DNA of 64,000 nucleotides from Monodelphis domestica (GCF_027887165.1 NC_077228.1:104493799-104557798); one strand, 5' to 3'; shown: positions 10,634-21,540, counted from the stretch's first letter. Numbers and translations are program-made. Notes: a model not told the origin generated them from the letters alone.

Positions 10634-12076
10634 GGTGGGAAAAAAAAGGCAGAAGAAATCCAGCGGTTTGCTGATATGAAAAACTACCAACAATTTTTCA
10701 GTGCCCTCAAGACTGTCTATGGGCCATTAAAACCCACCACCACTCCCTTGCTATCCTCTGACGGTGACACTCTCATAAAAGATAAAAAAGGCATCAGCAA
10801 CAGGTGGAAAGAACACTTCAGTCAGCTTCTCAATCGACCCTCTTCAGTCAACCAAAGCGCCCTTGACCAGATCCCCCAAAACTGCTCCATTGAACAACTT
10901 GATGTCTCTCCTTCAATAGAGGAAGTCCAAAAAGCCATTAAACAAATGAGTGCAGGCAAAGCACCTGGTAAAGATGGGATCCCAACCGAGGTGTACAAGG
11001 CCTTAAATGGAAAGGCGCTCCAGGCATTCCACATAGTACTGACCAGCATATGGGAAGAGGAAGACATGCCCCCAGAACTCAAAGATGCCTCCATCATAGC
11101 CCTATACAAGAACAAAGGCTCACGAGCCTGTGACAACTACAGAGGTATCTCACTATTCTCCACCCCTGGAAAGATCCTCACCCGTGTTATACTCAACAGA
11201 CTCCTGTCATCTGTTTCAGAGCAGAACTTGCCTGAATCACAATGTGGCTTCCGACCAGATCGCAGCACCATCGACATGGTCTTCACGGTGAGGCAAATGC
11301 AGGAAAAATGCCTTGAGCAGAACCTAAGTCTCTACATTGTCTTCATAGACCTGACAAAGGTGTTTGACACAGTGAACAGGGACGCATTGTGGGTGATCCT
11401 CAGCAAGCTCGGTTGCCCAGCAAAATTCATCAAACTGATCCAGCTCTTTCATGTCGACATGACAGGGGAAGTCCTATCTGGCGGAGAGACTTCTGATTGC
11501 TTCAACATCTCCAATGGTGTGAAACAAGGCTGTGTCCTCGCTCCGGTACTATTCAACCTATTTTTCACCCAGGTATTACGACATGCTGTGATGGATCTAG
11601 ACCTGGGCATCTACATCAAATACCGACTGGATGGCTCACTATTCGACCGTCGCCGCCTGACTGCAAAAACAAAGACAACAGAGAGACTCATCCTGGAAGC
11701 TCTCTTTGCAGATGACTGTGCTCTCATGGCCCACCAAGAAAATCATCTCCAAACCATTGTGGACAGGTTCTCCACCGCAACAAAACTGTTTGGCCTGACT
11801 ATCAGCCTCAGCAAAACAGAGGTGCTGTTCCAACCCGCACCAGGGAGGCCAACGAACCAGCCGTGCATTACAATTGACGGCACGCAGCTTTCTAACATCA
11901 ACACTTTCAAGTACCTGGGCAGCACCATCGCCAACGACAGGTCCCTAGACCACGAGATTAATGCCAGGATCCAAAAGGCCAGCCAGGCACTCGGGTGGCT
12001 GCGCTGCAAAGTCCTCCAACACAGAGGTGTAAGCACTGCGACGAAGCTCAAAGTGTACAACGCAGTGGTCCTCAGC
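10634..12076 (+). pseudogene. RTE reverse transcriptase domain, long open frame
   Basis: A frame open from 10607 to 12124 (505 codons), of which the part from about 10640 is genuine RT sequence; it is entered by an extra A in an A8 run at about 10640. Residues counted from 10607: GKAPGKDGIPTEVY 117-130; CGFRPDRST 213-221; motif A FIDLTKVFD 246-254; motif B GVKQGCVLAPVLFN 304-317; motif C FADD 367-370 (11705-11716) with both catalytic aspartates; GLTISLSKTEV 396-406. The catalytic core is uninterrupted. A 1-base loss at about 12077 ends the correct frame. Confidence 0.93.
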
Positions 12077-12078
12077 CG

Positions 12079-12644
12079 CTCCTGTACGGTTGTGAGACAT
12101 GGACACTGTACCGGAAGCACATGAAGCAGCTGGAGCAATTCCACCAACGCTCTCTCCGGTCAATCATGAGGATCCGATGGCAGGACCGAATCACCAATCA
12201 GGAAGTCCTCGACACAGCCAACTCCACCAGCATCGAAGTCCTGGTCCTCAAAGCCCAGCTGCGATGGTCTGGACACGTCATCCGCATGGACCCACAGCGA
12301 ATACCAAGACAGGTATTCTATGGTGAACTGTCAGCTGGACTCAGGAAACAAGGCCGACCGATGAAAAGATTCAAGGATCAGCTAAAGTCCAACTTGAAGT
12401 GGGCTGGCATTACACCAAAGCAACTAGAACTCGCTGCCTCTGACAGAAGCAGCGAACCCACATTCACCAGGCCGCCACCCCCTTTGAAGATGGGTGACGT
12501 CGATGTCTTGCCGCTGCGCGTGAACGCCGACACCAGGCCACACCCGCACCTCCCGTAACAACTGGCGTCCCAGGCCCCATGTGCCACAAACTGTGCGCCT
12601 CAGCCTTTGGACTCCAAAGTCACATGAGGGTACACCATAGATGA
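12079..12644 (+). pseudogene. RTE C-terminal region with zinc finger (decayed)
   Basis: From 12079 the frame reads LLYGCETWTLYRKHMKQLEQ and continues through LRWSGHVIRM, the conserved post-RT region of RTE elements. A frameshift near 12470-12500 moves to the frame reading RCLAAARERRHQ..GPMCHKLCASAFGLQSHMRVH and stops at TGA 12642-12644. The last part is a C2H2 finger; its first Cys is now Gly (GPMC where CPMC is expected). Confidence 0.85.
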
Positions 12645-12689
12645 AACTGCACAAAGACAATCGTCATTCTCGATCACCGAGAGACTACC

Positions 12690-12793
12690 ACTATATGTCC
12701 ACATATAAAATATGGAGATATATGTTACACATATATACATTTGGAGAAATATATTTATATATAAATATGGATAGATATACATATATAAATAAA
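12690..12793. repeat. AT-rich tandem tail of the RTE element
   Basis: Irregular repeats of tatatg/atatac-type words between the end of the ORF's 3' flank and the right target duplicate. RTE elements commonly end in short tandem repeats. Confidence 0.7.
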
Positions 12794-13861
12794 TTTGGAA
12801 GAGAAGAGAACATAGGGGGAAGATAAGAGAAATGTTTTACACATGTTGAGTTTAGGGTATCTGAAAGGCACTTAAAGATATGACTGGAAGTCAGCTGAGA
12901 GTTTAGAGCAGGATAAGTAAGAGATTTGAGAACCTCAGAGGCACAGAGATGATAATGAAATCTGTTGGAGCCAAGATGATCACCAAATGAAGTAATATAG
13001 AAAGAGAAGAGACCAGGGACCAGGCCAGAGTCTTGTGGGACACCTATGATTAGATAGAGTGCCCTAGATGAGCATCCAGCAAAGGAGTGGTTAGATAGAT
13101 AAGAGGAGAACCAGGAGAGAGTGCTGTTCCCAAACCCCAGAAATAAGAGAGCATCAAGCAGGAGAGACTAGTCAGCAGTGTCAATGGCTGCAGGGAGGTC
13201 AAGGACAATGAAGACTGAGAAAAGACCATTGGATCTGGCAATTAAGAGATCATTGATAACTTTGGAGAAAATGGTTCCAGTGGGAAAATGACACCATGAC
13301 ATCAGAGTTAAGAGAGGAAGAGGAGAGGAAGATAGTGGAGGCATCTGTTATTAACAACCTTCTCAAGGAGTTTAGCCACAAGAGAAGACAGAAGACAGAC
13401 AGTAGAAGACAGTTAAAGGGATGAACAGATCAAGTGAGGGCTTTTTTGAGGATGGGGGAAATGTGGCATATTTGTAAGTAATAGAAGAGTCAGGAGATAG
13501 ATAAAGATTGAAGATAAGAGAGAGTAGGGAATGTCAGAAGGAACAATCTGTCACAGGAGATAAGATGGAGTGGAATCTCCTCTGCAGGTAGAAGGATTTG
13601 AATGAATGAGGATGAGGAATATCTCTTCTTGTGAAACCTGGGTGAAGGAAGAGATAATGGCAAAAGAGGGAGGGGAAAGGAGCTCAGGCTGAAAGGTCTC
13701 AATTTTTTCTATAAAATATGAGGCAAGGTTCTCAGCTGAAAGAGTGGGAGAGAGGGAACCATGGGAAATTTTAAGAGGGATAAAAAGATTTCTAAAAGCT
13801 GTTATGAAGAATGGGATAATGAACTGATAAAGGAAATATATTTATTAAGAATTATGGGCCA
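12794..13861 (-). mobile_element. L2-type LINE fragment, antisense
   Basis: Resumes the antisense ORF2 text exactly where 9533 stopped (gaagataa..cacatgttgag), then covers RT (aatggctgcagggaggtcaa) and the region upstream. The last ~30 bases (tttattaagaattatgggcc) belong to the 3' end of another antisense L2. Confidence 0.8.
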
Positions 13862-14196
13862 CAAAGACTCATGATGAAGGAGGCCAGATGAAATGAGAAA
13901 GAACATACTTTATTTTTTTCATTCTATTTTTTTTTTGCTTGAGGTTTCTTCCCATAAAATGATTAATATGTTACATGATTGCATATGTAAAATCTATATT
14001 AGATTAGATTGTTTTCCATCTCAGGAAGGGGAGGGGAGAGAAGGTGGGAAGGAAGGCAAGAATTTGGAACTCAAAATTAATTGTTTTTACATGTAATTGT
14101 GGGAAAATAAATAAAATGTTATTTTATTTATTATTTATTTATTAAATATTATTAATAAATAAAATAAAATATTGTTTTAAATTAAAAAAAAAGAAT
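13862..14196 (+). mobile_element. L1 3' end, sense
   Basis: 335 bp ending gtttttacatgtaattgtgg gaaaataaataaa plus an AT/A-rich tail. Flanked by aagaattatgggcca (13847-13861) and aagaattttgggcca (14197-14211), a 15-bp target duplication with one mismatch. The target is an L2 3' end. Confidence 0.8.
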
Positions 14197-14310
14197 AAGA
14201 ATTTTGGGCCAGAAACTGTAATAAGTTCTAGGAATACAAATCCATGCAGAAAAATAGATAGTCCCTGCTCTCAGGAAGCTTACATTCTTTTGTTTGTTTT
14301 TTAACAAAGC
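14197..14310 (-). mobile_element. L2 3' end, antisense
   Basis: Text ccagaaactgtaataagttc..ccctgctctcaggaagctta matches other antisense L2 3' ends in the window (1895, 6640, 31600). Confidence 0.7.
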
Positions 14311-14640
14311 TTACATACTAATGAGAGAAGACAAGATGTCAGAGGAGGCTGAAAAGATGTAGAGGTTGAGGGAAAGATAGTTCTGGAGTTCTGGAGAGCA
14401 GAGAATGAAGACACTGCTAGCCTTAGGAACTTTCCTTAAAATAGAAGTTCTTAGAGAAGCTGACCAATCAGGAGATGGAGCCCTAAGAGCCCAGAATATA
14501 TTTCCAATGTGAAAAGGTGAAAGATAGTATGGGTTGAGTGAAGTTTGAGGATGTAAGAAGGCTGCTATAGCATGCTGATGAAAATCCAGAGTGTAAGAAG
14601 TGGCGCACAGAGAGGGAGGAAGCATTCGTCTTAGAAGGCT
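14311..14640. other. Unassigned, probably decayed L2
   Basis: GA-rich antisense-L2 style text (gttgagtgaagtttgaggatg) without diagnostic motifs. A 104-aa minus-strand frame here has no recognisable domain. Confidence 0.35.
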
Positions 14641-15164
14641 TTGGTTTGAGTTCCCCTTCTACTGCTGAACAGTCATGCTATCTGACCCCCATTTGAAGAT
14701 CTCCAGTCATGGAGAATTCAACACCACTCCATAGAGTCCATTCCACCTAGGACAGCTTTCAGCATTATCAAGTTTTCGCTTATATGGCACTGAGATCTGT
14801 TTCTGCAACTCCCACTTGTTGATCCTAGTTCTTTAATCTAAAACTAAGCAAAACAAACCTAATCCCTCCTTCACACCTCTTCAGCCATCTCCCTAAATCT
14901 TCTTTTATCCAGGTTAAACATTCTCATTTCCTTTCTTACTTGGCAGTGAGTGTTTCAAAGGTTTTAGTTGTCCACGTTCCCTCCTCTTTTGTCAATGTCC
15001 ATCCTAAAAAATGCTGCCCAGAATTAGATATAATATTAAAGATGGAGTTCGACCAGAATACAGTATAATGAGACCCTAAGCTTCTAAATTCGGCATAATG
15101 CTTCTATTAATAAGCCTAAGTTTGTGTTAGCCTTTTTGGATTGCTGTGCCTTAAGCTTGTAAGA
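14640..15164 (-). mobile_element. CR1/L3-type LINE, antisense, 3' part
   Basis: Antisense CR1/L3 landmarks: ttgaagatctccagtcatgg, ttatccaggttaaacattct, tttgtcaatgtccatcctaa followed by gctgcccagaattagatata. First piece of a long, old element continued at 15412, 16573, 16858 and 17666. Confidence 0.75.
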
Positions 15165-15412
15165 AAAGGAGGGAAGGGAAGAAACTTTTATTAAGCATCT
15201 ACTATGGGTCAGAAACTGTGCTAATCACTTATACATATCTCATTTGATCCTCACACCAATCTTGTGAGGTAGAGACTATTTTGATCCCCATTTTACTGAA
15301 GCAGAAAGAGGTTAAATGACTTGCCTAGAATCACACAGTCTTTAAGGTTGAATTTGAACTCAGATCTTCCAGATTTCAAGCCCAGTGCTCTATCATCTAT
15401 GTCATTTAAATA
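15165..15412 (-). mobile_element. MIR/CORE-SINE
   Basis: Full-length-looking antisense MIR: ttaagcatctactatgggtc, catttgatcctcacaccaat, cccattttactgaag, gacttgcctagaatcacaca, ending in an antisense tRNA-like head. Inserted in CR1/L3. Confidence 0.85.
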
Positions 15413-15744
15413 CCTTACTTTAGTTCCCTAAAACCCTTAGGTCTTTTTCATAAGAATTAGTAGTCACATTTTCTCCCTTCTCCACTCATATGGTTGAACT
15501 TGAGTGTAGGATTTTACCTTTATCTCTATTACATTTTAGATCCTTAAATTCATCAGATCTTGTGCATTAAGGCATTTTTTTGATCCCCATTTTCCCCCTA
15601 ATGTATTGGCAAACTTTCCTGGCTTTTTGTCATTCACAATTGGACAATATGCTTTCCAGCCTTTATATCTCACTTGGTTAGATGGCACAGAGTAAGTAGC
15701 AATGCTTTAACTATATATTCTGTAAAGACCATCAGAACCTCTTC
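15413..15744 (-). mobile_element. CR1/L3-type LINE, antisense (continuation)
   Basis: Continues the CR1/L3 antisense text (ttttacctttatctctatta; atgtattggcaaactttcct). Confidence 0.6.
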
Positions 15745-16325
15745 CATCCTTATCGAAAGTAGTGTTAGCCTCTCTTCTCATAAAACACCTGGGTTGTATG
15801 GATGTTTCAGGAGGACTAGCACCTCTAATGTGAGGGCTTGCCAAGCCCTTTTCAGGGCTGCTGGTCCACCTTTGGTGTCTACCTTTCATCCAACACTCAT
15901 TCGTAGCTCCTAGAAGCTGTAGCATGTACCACAGCCACACCTTGGTAAACCATCTGGGCAAGTGGGGGAAACCAGGTTGAGCGTAATTGACAGGGCTCAA
16001 ACCTGTCACTGAGTTGGGGGGTGTCTACATCAGGGATGTGAAGACATCCTGGCAGAATGAGCAGATGAGAACCATTTTGTTCCAATGGCCACGAAGGTTG
16101 CTGAAGCAGATACCGTGGAGTGCTAAAAGCTTAGCCAAACATGGAAGACTCCAAGGTTATCCACTCTATCTTGGGTCTTGACTTTTGTCTTACCACTGGA
16201 CTTTGAGCTCTGCAAGAAAGAGTAAGGCTGATGACTTTGTGCAATTTTCTACCTCCTTTAAATCCAGTTCATGTGAGAATCAAGACATCACCCTGTAATG
16301 TCATGGTTGAGCAACAAGTCACTTA
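15745..16325 (-). repeat. Repeat X, antisense copy
   Basis: Its reverse complement matches 55997-56525 in long blocks: 'gcttggcaagccctcacatt..' against tttggcaagacctcatgc, 'gtagacaccaaaggtggacc' against gtggacaccaaaggtggact, and tctaggagctacg against ttggagccacagg. A dispersed marsupial-type repeat; no protein-coding or tRNA-head features seen. Its name is not known to me. Confidence 0.75.
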
Positions 16326-16337
16326 AGAATATTGACG

Positions 16338-16572
16338 ACACAATGGGGATATGATTGGGGATGTAGATTCTAAGCGATCACACTAATGAAAATATTAATA
16401 ATATGGAAAAGGCATTGATCAGTGACACATGTAAAACCTAGTGACATTGCTCATTGGCAATTGGCATTGGAGGGGGGTGGGAGGAGAGTAGGGAAAGAAC
16501 ATGAATCATGGAACCATGGAAAAATAGCCTAAATTAATTAAATAAATAAAAAATTTCAAACCTAAAAAAAAA
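16338..16572 (+). mobile_element. L1 3' end, sense
   Basis: gggatatgattggggatgta..gtgacacatgtaaaacctag..aacatgaatcatggaaccat then an A/T-rich end. Complete reference copy for the 3' end that is split at 5190-5581. Confidence 0.75.
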
Positions 16573-16687
16573 AGATTGACCCCAACAATACTAAATACAG
16601 AACCCAATTGGCCTCTACTAGATACCACTGTGAAGGCTGACATCAGTCAACTAATAGATACTCATCTGGGGCTGTTATCATTCACTT
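16573..16687 (-). mobile_element. CR1/L3-type LINE, antisense (continuation)
   Basis: Text aatactaaatacagaaccca attggcctctactagatacc corresponds to the conserved antisense CR1/L3 segment about the 'first/last host residues' of the RT C-terminus; position fits the element order. Confidence 0.5.
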
Positions 16688-16857
16688 CTTTTTTTAAACC
16701 CTTACCTTCCCCCTTGGTATCAATTCTAAGACAGAAGAGCATCAAGGCTGGGCAATCAAGGTTGAGAGACTTGCCCAGGGTCAACTAGGAAGTAGGAGAG
16801 GCCAGATTTGAACCCAGATTTGCTCCTAACTCCAGGTAGGCACTGTGTTGCCTAGTT
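16688..16857 (-). mobile_element. SINE family A
   Basis: T-run, tail antisense, gacttgcccagggtcaacta, and an antisense head (ccaggtaggcactgtgttgc). Lies in CR1/L3. Confidence 0.85.
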
Positions 16858-16982
16858 CTAAATATACTTAATTGTACTAAGATATAGTTCACTTGTCGGC
16901 CATAAGGATATTATGAAAAATTCTGACAAATGCTATATTGAGATCCAGGAATATAATGCATGTAATGTTCTAAGTATGGCAG
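16858..16982 (-). mobile_element. CR1/L3-type LINE, antisense (continuation)
   Basis: ccataaggatattatgaaaa..caaatgctatattgagatcc is typical of the CR1/L3 antisense ORF. Confidence 0.5.
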
Positions 16983-17190
16983 TATATTGAATAGAAGGTG
17001 AAACTTGGAGTTAGAAAGATCTGAATTCAAACCTCATGCCAAAACCTTACTAGCTGTGTGTTCCTGAGCATTTTTCTACCCTCTCTCAGCCTTAGTTTTT
17101 TCATCTGTAAAATGGGAGTGATAATAATTCCTGCATCACTGGATTGTTGTGAGGATTGGATGTGATAATAATATGGAAATTTAAAGTATT
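16983..17190 (+). mobile_element. MIR/CORE-SINE
   Basis: Sense MIR: ggagttagaaagatctgaat, ttactagctgtgtgttcctg, tttttcatctgtaaaatggg, ttgttgtgaggattggatgt. Confidence 0.85.
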
Positions 17191-17435
17191 ATATGGAGTT
17201 GTTCTGTTATTTCCAACATGACCAATTCTTCATGACCCCATTTGGGGTTTTCTTGGCAAAAATTGGTTTTTACTATTTTCTTCTCCAGCTCATTTTGCAG
17301 GGGAGAAAACTGAGGCAAATAGGATTAAGTGACTTGCCTAGGGTCACACAGCCAGTTAAGTGTTTATCTAAGGTTGGATTTAAACTCATAAAGATGTATT
17401 CCTAATTCCAAGCTGAGTCTCCAATAGAGAGGCCA
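17191..17435 (-). mobile_element. Mar-1-like SINE, antisense
   Basis: Antisense Bov-B-type tail (ttcatgaccccatttggggt tttcttggcaaaa) followed by the CORE and an antisense tRNA-like head. Confidence 0.85.
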
Positions 17436-17665
17436 CATAGCATTAAGGGACAGAGAGTTTGCCTTGAAACCAATAAGACCTGAGTTCAAGTCCCACCTCT
17501 GAATCATATTGACTGTTTGACTCTGGACAAGTCACTTAATGTCTCAGTGCTCTAGACAGCTCTCTGAGCCTAGAAATTGCAGAGAAAGTGATGACCTGTA
17601 TTGGTAGAGGGGATCTCCACACCTAGAGTTCCCCATACGGATGAAATCACTGGTCCAGTCCCTTT
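17436..17665 (+). mobile_element. tRNA-headed SINE, third family
   Basis: Head gacctgagttcaagtcccac and the core ctggacaagtcacttaatgt, then a distinctive tail (gtgatgacctgtattggtag..gagttccccatacggatg). Only copy in this window with this tail. Marsupial SINE subfamily not named. Confidence 0.65.
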
Positions 17666-17827
17666 CCCTTTTTTTAACAAGTAATTCTATTTTAAACTCT
17701 GTTTTAAAAAAGAAATAAATGTATTCTGGTAAGTCTTGTTCTTCGGGAATCCATGCTGGTTCTTATCATGTGAGTGCCATTTCCTTTTGTAAGTGCTCAT
17801 AAACCAAGTGTCTCTTTCTCTCTCTCT
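17666..17827 (-). mobile_element. CR1/L3-type LINE, antisense (continuation)
   Basis: ttcgggaatccatgctggtt with flanking text is a CR1/L3 antisense landmark. The element therefore spans 14640 to at least 17827. Confidence 0.6.
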
Positions 17828-18029
17828 TTTTTTTAACCCTTACCTTCCATCTTGGAATCAATACTGTGTATTGGCTCCAAGGCAGAAGAACAGTAAGGAC
17901 TAGGCAATGGAGGTCAAGTGACTTGACCAGGGTCACACAGCTGGGAAGTATCTGAAGTCAGATTTGAACCTAGGACCTCCCCTCTCTAGGCCTGGCTCTC
18001 AATCCATTGAGCTACCCAGCTGCCCCCCA
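17828..18029 (-). mobile_element. SINE family A
   Basis: Near-consensus, full-length antisense copy ending gagctacccagctgcccccc. Confidence 0.93.
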
Positions 18030-18035
18030 AGTCAC

Positions 18036-18130
18036 ACCTTTTTTTTTTTATTTTTATTTTATTTGGTCAATTTCAAACATTATTCTTTGGTTACAAAAAC
18101 CATATTCTATTCCTCCCTCCTCTCCCCCAA
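18036..18130 (-). mobile_element. L1 3' end fragment, antisense
   Basis: T-rich start then tcaatttcaaacattattct ttggttacaaaaaccat and a CT-rich run; a different L1 3' end variant from the one at 4686. Confidence 0.5.
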
Positions 18131-18199
18131 GTGTCTCTCTTAAAAAGAAAGGAAATAACATTTCTGCTATCAGCATCTACAGACATCTAGGTGTGCATT

Positions 18200-18445
18200 A
18201 GGTAACATGTTGGACCTAGGAAGACCCCACTTCAAATCTGCTCTCAAATGCTTACTGACTGGATGACCCAGGATGTGTCATTTAACTGGTGCCTGCCTCA
18301 GTTTCTCCAACTATAAAATAGGAAGAATAAAAGCACCTATATTGAAGGGTTTGTTGTGAGGAACAAATGAGAGAATGTTTGTATGTGTTTAGCATAGAGC
18401 CTGGCTCATAGTAGGCACTTGGTGCTTATTCCCTTCCCATCTGAT
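18200..18445 (+). mobile_element. MIR/CORE-SINE
   Basis: Sense copy: gcctcagtttctccaactat, ttgttgtgaggaacaaatga, gcctggctcatagtaggcac. Confidence 0.8.
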
Positions 18446-19607
18446 AAAATTCCACATGAAGAATTCAGTACAAGTGGTAGATGTTGGAATTACTTGATAG
18501 TGTTGTCTAAAGGTGAAATCTTTATCTCATGGCCACTGACTTAATAGATTACTAATGGTTGCTCTACGTCATGCTCAGAGATGACCAAAATGACAACAGC
18601 ATCTCGGGGTCAACATGCAGTGTGTCTAACTGTGGCTGCTCAGACCAATCCAAGCTGGGAAGGCTCCACCAGAGGTCAGGCACAATTAGCCTAGGTGAAC
18701 ATTTGGGGAGGCTAATATTAAAATACTAATAACACTACAGAAGGAATAGAGCCCCCACGGTATTGACATTTATTGGTACTTCTCAAATAACTGAAACAGA
18801 AGATAAGAAATTACAGTTAAGTCGAAGCAGGGTTCATAAATATCTTTAAGAAGAGGCTAAAGCAGTTAGTTGCCAGTGTTGGCTTCATTTGGGGCCAAAG
18901 GAAAGAATAACCATCTCTGGACGGGCATTTAGTCATCTCGTCTTGTTGTACCACCATGAAGGTAAGGTGGGATCTCTTTGCCAAGTGGAGAGTGAGGCAG
19001 ACAAAGACAGCACAGAACATGGACTCATGGGAGTAGCATTAGAGGAGAAGAAGAAGGAGGAAGATTCTGGGTGAGGTCACCTGATAAAACAGCAAAAAGC
19101 CTTGGAGGCAAAAAAGAACAAGTGGAAAGTTTGGTCCAAGTCCCAGCATATCAGATCATACAAAGGGTACAGTTAGATCCTAACTGCTTGGAATAATGGA
19201 TGGGCAAAATGGCCCCATTCTAATTTGCATTATTTGAAGTTATGATTATATGTAAAATATGATAATTTGGTTCCAGCCCAGTGGAAATAGGCAGTACAAA
19301 TTGGAATAATGCCACCACTCCAGGGGAATTCATTATTTGCTTGAATCAGAACTAGCTGTATTGATAGATGAAACTGGAAAGAGAACAAATAGTCACAAAT
19401 GGTACATATTTGCTAGCAGTTCCATAGCAATCTGTTCTCATTATTAGTAATAGAACTCAGATGCTCCAAATGCTCAATTGCTATTTGAGGAGGTTAAAGT
19501 GACATTGAAGAATATAAAGTCAGGAAGAGTAGCTGGGCTTGACTAGGTACACACAGAAGGAAAACAAAATGGCAGCAATATGATTTTGAAGGCATTGAAG
19601 GACCGAT
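18446..19607. other. Repeat-poor stretch, nothing assigned
   Basis: No SINE, LINE or simple repeat recognised over about 1.1 kb. Reading frames are short (60-70 codons) and show no domain. Confidence 0.5.
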
Positions 19608-19833
19608 TGTTTTGTTGTTGTTCCATTGTTTTTCAGTTGTGTCTAATTCTTTATAACCTTATTTGGGGTTTTCTTGGCAATGATACTAGAATGGTTTGTT
19701 ATTTCCTTCAACTCATTTTACAGATGAGGAAACTGAGGCAAACAGCTAGGAAGTATCTGAGGCCAGATTTAATTCTAGGACCTCCCACCTCCAGGTCTGG
19801 CTCTCAATCCACAGGGCCACTTGGTTGCCCTTT
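19608..19833 (-). mobile_element. Mar-1-like SINE, antisense
   Basis: gttccattgtttttcagttg then accttatttggggttttctt; the head end (aggacctcccacctccaggt) resembles family A, so the copy may be a hybrid. Confidence 0.8.
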
Positions 19834-21540
19834 TTTTCAAAGCCTCCAGAGAACTCTCCCACCTACCTATAACTTCTGCCATAATGCCATAGAGTGGATA
19901 AAGACATGGGGGGGGGGGGGTTAAGCCCTGATTTGGATGCTCAAAGTCTTGCTCTGAGGTTCTATCAAACCAAAGAGGTGACCTCAAGGTCTCGAAGGCA
20001 ATGCCAGTGTTTTACAGGATCTGGAAGATTTAATCAGGTTGGTTTAGTATCCCTTTGAGGCTGCTCACCCAAATTAGTAGTCACACTCTCAGGTTGGGGT
20101 ACCCAAAGGATGACTCCCTGAGTTAAAGGTAACTTAGAGGCTCTGGACTTTCTAGCAGAGTAGCTCCCGAGTTCCCACTACTGTATTCTCCACTTATAAT
20201 CAGCCAGTTGCTTCTATAGTTTCAGAAAAAGGATTTACTGAGAAGATCTATCTAGTAACCGGTGGTACAAAATACTCTCTGCCAAAGCCTGGGTCATACT
20301 TGCACACAAATTCAGAGAGTCCATAGAGAGAATTTAAAATTAAAATGATAGTAAGAAATATGTATAGGAAACATATACAGTATTACAGAAGAGTGCCTCC
20401 TCCATCGTTTCTCTGGCCATCCCATTTTCTTTGTGTGGAATCTTCAGAAAGTTTGCTTCTGAGCAATGGAATGAGTGGTGAACTAATCACTGCACCACTG
20501 CACCATGATGGTTCCTTGGTTTTTTATCCAAATTGATGGGTTCCATTTGAATATTTGAGTGAGTAAACAATTGCTTGAGAAGTCATCGGGATCTTTGGCT
20601 GAGATTCTCCATTTGGCCCCATCAACCTTCTCTGCCATGGCTCCCATCCTCAGAAGGCAGACTGCACGAACAAGGAGGGTAAACACTAGTGCCTTTTTGG
20701 TTTCTAGGCTTTTAGGGAGAGCAGGGGGGCACCAAGATAGCTCTGGGGGAACCCCAGGGCAGAGGTAGAAAAGAACCAGAGAGGAACAAGGAGGGACGTG
20801 AGGGCCAAGGCCATGACAGAGCCCCAGAACTGGGCATGGTGCCAAGGCTTTAGCAACTTGAGCAGAAGGCCCTTCACATCATATAAACAGTGGCACTCCC
20901 AGGCTAGGCTCAAGGTCCCTCCCTGCCTAACTCCCTAAGCCTGTCACCTGCCTCTCCTATTTGCAGGTGTCAATGGGGCGTGGCCCAATTTCTAGGGGAC
21001 ACTCCCAGTGTTTGCTCCCCAGGGGGGCAGCTTATCCCCCCCCCAACCCCCCTACAAAGGGCTTGGAGGTGCTGAATTGTTTGCTCCAAGATTCAAGGGC
21101 TTTACCTGGCCACTCTTTTCCCAGCTAAGGGAGAATCAAACTTGGGAATGAAAACCTATACTGTGGCTTCTCCCTTTTGTGCTCTGCAGAAGAGCATGAT
21201 GCCCTGAGAGGGGAAAAGTTAGAATCTCTCTCTGAAAAGACTGTATAAAGGCTTCATTCTCCAGTTTCAGAGTCAAGGGTTCAAGCCCTTCTGGGAGAAA
21301 TACCAATTCATTTGCTGCCATCTTGAAGCCTTTTTTGAATTCTCTTCAACACCTTCCTTACCATTTGCCACCTTGGGAGACACTCCACTCTGATCCCCCA
21401 ATATTTAGTAGATCCGTCCCTCCTTACACTTTCCCCAAATACTTTTTGTGTAGTTCTCTCCTTTGCCCCTATCATTTTTTTACTTATTATATTTTTTTGT
21501 ATAGAAAGATGACTGGCATCCATGCTATACCAATGTCTGC
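19834..21540. other. Repeat-poor stretch, nothing assigned
   Basis: About 1.7 kb with no recognised gene. It includes a G13 run at 19908-19920 and a C-rich run near 21037-21052. A 120-aa minus-strand frame at 20483-20845 lacks any recognisable domain and its codon use is not convincing. Confidence 0.5.

Larger units (their letters stand above)
9534..12793 (+). mobile_element. RTE-clade LINE, nearly full length
   Basis: A 3.26-kb insertion between two copies of tttgga (9528-9533 and 12794-12799) in antisense L2. It encodes, in order, an apurinic-type endonuclease, a reverse transcriptase and a C-terminal zinc finger, with no gag-like ORF, as in the RTE clade. It starts inside the endonuclease (NIDIAALSETRLP), so only a short 5' part is missing. 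The 3' end carries AT-rich tandem repeats. The body is visibly more GC-rich than its L2 host. It differs clearly from the canonical Bov-B protein. About 8 inactivating changes make it a defective copy. Confidence 0.93.

Noticed and set aside
20483-20845. 120-aa minus-strand frame
   Set aside because: No recognisable domain, no supporting splice sites or conservation evidence available.
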